From Acidobacteriota bacterium (lineage in GTDB: Bacteria; Acidobacteriota; Vicinamibacteria; Marinacidobacterales; Marinacidobacteraceae): a DNA stretch of 50,447 bases. Positions 48,124 to 50,447 of the stretch are shown here, piece after piece. Below the pieces are notes generated by a model that was not told where the DNA came from, searched no databases, and saw only the letters and a program-made list of their open reading frames with translations. Each line of letters starts with the position of its first letter. Positions within the stretch are counted from its first letter, which is position 1. The position numbers and the translations under genes are program-made. The stretch is taken from contig JAJEIY010000072.1 in assembly GCA_022828085.1 (NCBI GenBank), positions 1-50,447 of the forward strand. Direction: 5' to 3'.

Positions 48124-49125
48124 ATGCCCGCCACCGTCCCGCGCGCGGTCGTCCTCGGGCCCCAGCCGGGCCGGATCAGCCTCGGTCCCGGCCTTGAGGC
48201 GCTCGAGCTGCCGCCCGGTCCGGTGGCGGCCATCACGGTGGGCTGGCGGGAGACGGAACCCGTCCTGAAAGAAGTGGAGCAGGAACTCGGGCGTTGCGGC
48301 CGCGAGGCCGTCCCGCTCCACATCGGCGAGCGGGTCGGCCGCGTCTTCGAGCGGGACGCACCGCTCGCCGAGGCGCATCGGGCCCTCCAGGAGGGGCTGC
48401 TCGCCGAGGAGCGGCTCTATGGCGCGCGGCTCCGGCGGGCGGTGGAGACCGCGCACGAAGTGGTGCGGCTCAGCGTTGCCGAACGGTATCGGGATCCCTA
48501 CGCCGAGCAGGCGTGGCACGCGATCCTGGCGGCGGACCGGTTCCACGTGGAGCGCCATGCGGAGCTCTGGCAGGAGTTCCGGGAGGCCGTGGGTCTCGGC
48601 GCGCGTCCGGCGATCCGCGAGCAGCGGGAGGAACTCGAGGGTCTGCTGGCGGGCGCCGTTGCGGTGGTGCTGACGGGAGGGCACGTGGCGGTCATCCGGA
48701 ACCGGCTGCTGCTCCTTGGGCTGGCGGACGCGCTGGCGCCGCTTCCGGTCCTCGCCTGGTCGGCGGGCGCGATGGTGCTGACGCCGCGCGTGGTCCTCTT
48801 CCACGACCGGCTGCCGGGAGGGTCGGCGCGTCCGGAGATCCTCGGATACGGACTCTCGCGGCTTCCCGGAATCGCCCTCTTCCCGGATGCCCGGATCCGG
48901 CTCGACCTCGGGGACCGGCAGAGCGTCGCCGAGTTGTCCGGGCGGGTGCACCCGGACCGGGCGGTGTTGCTGGACCGGGGAGACATGGTCCAGTGGGACG
49001 GCCGGGCGTGGAGTGCGCCGGACGGAATCCGGCTGCTCACGGGTGACGGCGACGTCGAGACCGTCGCCTCGTTCGTCCCGGCAGCGGCCGGGGCGGCGGC
49101 TTCCGGCGAAGGAGCCGCAACGTGA
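48124..49125 (+). CDS. S51/class I glutamine amidotransferase-like protein of unknown function
   Basis: 333 residues from ATG 48124. The core AVVLTGGHVAVIRNRLLLLGL and nucleophile elbow VLAWSAGAMVL fit the peptidase S51/glutamine amidotransferase-like fold. An unusual Arg/Glu-rich helical insertion (about 70-190, with HRALQEGLLAEERLYGARLRRAVETAHEVV) splits the first strand from the core. The DQH motif of cyanophycinases, seen at 15602, is absent. It overlaps the esterase-like gene by GTGA, so the two are translationally coupled and probably work together. Peptidase activity is possible but unproven. Confidence 0.65.
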   Translation: MPATVPRAVVLGPQPGRISLGPGLEALELPPGPVAAITVGWRETEPVLKEVEQELGRCGREAVPLHIGERVGRVFERDAPLAEAHRALQEGLLAEERLYGARLRRAVETAHEVVRLSVAERYRDPYAEQAWHAILAADRFHVERHAELWQEFREAVGLGARPAIREQREELEGLLAGAVAVVLTGGHVAVIRNRLLLLGLADALAPLPVLAWSAGAMVLTPRVVLFHDRLPGGSARPEILGYGLSRLPGIALFPDARIRLDLGDRQSVAELSGRVHPDRAVLLDRGDMVQWDGRAWSAPDGIRLLTGDGDVETVASFVPAAAGAAASGEGAAT

Positions 49126-50264
49126 GCGCTGCATCCGAGCTCGCGATCCAGGAACTGCTCCTGGCCCGTCCCACCGGGGACGCGGTGGACGTATTCATCG
49201 AAACGCACGACTTCCCCATTCGGGAGGGGCCCCACACCACCTTCGTGTACCGGGGCGAGGCGACGTCCGTCCTGCTCGGACACTGGCTTTTCGGGACGGC
49301 TGCCGCCCGGGAAATGGAACGGGTGCCCGACTCGGACCTGTGGTTCCTGACCCTCGACCTGCCGGCGGAATCGAGGGTCGAGTATCGGTTCCAGCGGGTC
49401 CGGGGGACGGACGCGGAGTGGATTCTGGATCCCCTGAACGAACGGACGGTGCGCGATCCCTTCGGTGTCTGGTCGGTCTGTCACGGCGAGGGATACGAGC
49501 GCCCCGAATGGACCGAGGAAGACCCCCAGGTCGGCCGGGGCGAACTCTCCGTAACGCAAGTACGGAGTCGCGCCCTGGGAACCCGCCCGGTATCGGTCTA
49601 TACGCCGTTCGGCTTCCGGAACCGGCGCCGGTATCCCCTGCTGGTGGTGCTCGACGGGGATGACTATCTCCGCCACGCCGCCTGCCGGACCGTCCTCGAC
49701 AACCTGATCTACCGGCGGGAAATCCCGCCGCTGATCGCCGCTTTCGTGACGCCCGAGAAGCGCATCCGGGAATACGCGGACAACCCGGCCCACGCGGAGT
49801 TCCTGACCTCGGACCTGGTGTCGCATCTCCAGACCGAGTTCCCGATCCGGCTCCGTCCGGACGACCGCGGGCTGGTGGGCGCCGGACTGGGCGCGGTGGC
49901 GGCCCTGACCGCCGCCTGGCGCTATCCGGGCTTCTTCGGGAAGCTTCTGCTCTCGTCGGGATCGTTCACGTTCACGGACGCGGGGCCAAGCACGCGTACG
50001 GCGCTTCTGGACCCGGTGGTGGACTTCGTGAACGCCTACCGCGCGGAACCGCGCCGGGTGAGCAGCCGGGTGTTCGTGAGTTGCGGGATCTACGAGCCCC
50101 TCATCTACGAGAACCGGTCGCTCGTGCCGCTGCTCCGGGAGAGCGGCATGGAGGTCCGCTACGTCGAGGCTCCCGACGGCCACAACTGGGACAACTGGCG
50201 CGACCGGCTCCGGGTGGGCCTCTCCTGGCTCTTCCCGGGGCCGCTCTGGCTCTACTACCGATGA
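49122..50264 (+). CDS. Esterase-D-like alpha/beta-hydrolase fold protein without the catalytic serine
   Basis: 380 residues from GTG. An N-terminal E-set/CBM48-like domain (about 25-110, HTTFVYRGEATSVLLGHW) precedes an esterase D/enterochelin-esterase fold: RPVSVYTPFGFRNRRRYPLLVVLDGDDYL and IPPLIAAFVTPEKRIREY. The nucleophile elbow, normally GxSxG, reads VGAGLGA with Gly255 where Ser should be. His354 (PDGHNWDNW) is kept. It may be a pseudo-enzyme that binds rather than hydrolyses its ligand, or it may use another residue. It is coupled to the S51-like gene. Confidence 0.82.
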   Translation: MSAASELAIQELLLARPTGDAVDVFIETHDFPIREGPHTTFVYRGEATSVLLGHWLFGTAAAREMERVPDSDLWFLTLDLPAESRVEYRFQRVRGTDAEWILDPLNERTVRDPFGVWSVCHGEGYERPEWTEEDPQVGRGELSVTQVRSRALGTRPVSVYTPFGFRNRRRYPLLVVLDGDDYLRHAACRTVLDNLIYRREIPPLIAAFVTPEKRIREYADNPAHAEFLTSDLVSHLQTEFPIRLRPDDRGLVGAGLGAVAALTAAWRYPGFFGKLLLSSGSFTFTDAGPSTRTALLDPVVDFVNAYRAEPRRVSSRVFVSCGIYEPLIYENRSLVPLLRESGMEVRYVEAPDGHNWDNWRDRLRVGLSWLFPGPLWLYYR

Positions 50265-50277
50265 GCCAGGAGCGCGA

Positions 50278-50300
50278 GGAGCGCCGGTCTTCAGACCTGC
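50278..50300 (+). repeat. REP-like repeat, short degenerate copy
   Basis: GGAGCGCCGGTCTTCAGACC matches the units 3' of rnpB at 27537, with imperfect stem and loop TTCA. It begins 14 bp after the last stop codon. Confidence 0.5.
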
Positions 50301-50379
50301 GTCGCCCGCTTCCAGGTGGGCGAAACTCCCACGATCGGGGCCTCCCGCACACCCCGCCGGTGATGAAAAAGGGCGCAAC

Positions 50380-50431
50380 GGCTTGGAACGCCGGTCTCCG
50401 ACCGGCACGCGGCCCGCAGGGCCGCAGGCGG
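50380..50431 (+). repeat. REP-like repeat, full 52-bp copy
   Basis: Same two-hairpin element as 38868-38919, with two covarying differences in the first stem. The region 50265-50447 otherwise holds no gene I can support. Confidence 0.75.
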
Positions 50432-50447
50432 CGTGTCGCGGTTCGCC

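Overview
The window is about 70% G+C and gene-dense, and it comes from a diderm (Gram-negative) bacterium. Outer-membrane genes show this: a TonB-dependent receptor, a porin-like barrel, a DUF481 protein and lipoproteins with lipoboxes. The lineage cannot be fixed from sequence alone. The mix of a carboxypeptidase-regulatory TonB receptor, LarC, SelB and dispersed GC-rich REP-like hairpins would fit Acidobacteriota or a related high-GC phylum, but this is inference. Many promoters are a bare TAnnnT hexamer 6-12 nt before the start codon. The RNase P RNA promoter calibrates this spacing, so many transcripts are probably leaderless or nearly so.

Layout. 1-400: a cluster of palindromes 3' of tRNA-Leu(CAG). 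0.5-6 kb: RNase R, the PhoR/PhoB two-component pair and prephenate dehydratase. 6-12.5 kb: a phosphate-type outer-membrane block (porin-like barrel, TonB receptor, beta-helix lipoprotein, second lipoprotein). Two of its upstream regions carry 11-bp direct-repeat arrays like PHO boxes. 12.5-16.5 kb: exopolyphosphatase, ApaH, an unknown secreted protein and a secreted cyanophycinase-like peptidase. 16.5-22 kb: SelB, a beta-lactamase-fold lipoprotein, SRPBCC, GNAT, RadC and Fur. 22-27.5 kb: LarC, TatD, polyprenyl synthase, DUF309 and a sigma54-type activator without a DNA-binding domain, then rnpB. 27.5-31.7 kb: sugar-nucleotide epimerase, M23 endopeptidase, ComEA-like and GspH/FimT-like proteins, and a small membrane protein.

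31.7-38.8 kb is the most coherent metabolic unit. It is a six-gene minus-strand operon (DapA-family lyase, proline dehydrogenase, ornithine-cyclodeaminase-family reductase, Na+ symporter, AcnX large and small subunits) with a second OCD-family gene diverging from it. Together these suggest uptake and catabolism of hydroxyprolines. The proline dehydrogenase lacks the tyrosine known to discriminate against hydroxyproline.

39-42.1 kb is a small accessory island: a DUF2384/RES toxin-antitoxin pair, then an AAA/DUF4143 ATPase with a PD-(D/E)XK-like partner behind a palindromic operator. 42.1-50.4 kb holds an FAH-family hydrolase, a LarA-type nickel-pincer racemase with all cofactor residues conserved, a helically phased 11-copy tandem repeat array, penicillin acylase, a DUF481 protein, and a translationally coupled pair of an S51-like protein and an esterase-fold protein without its catalytic serine.
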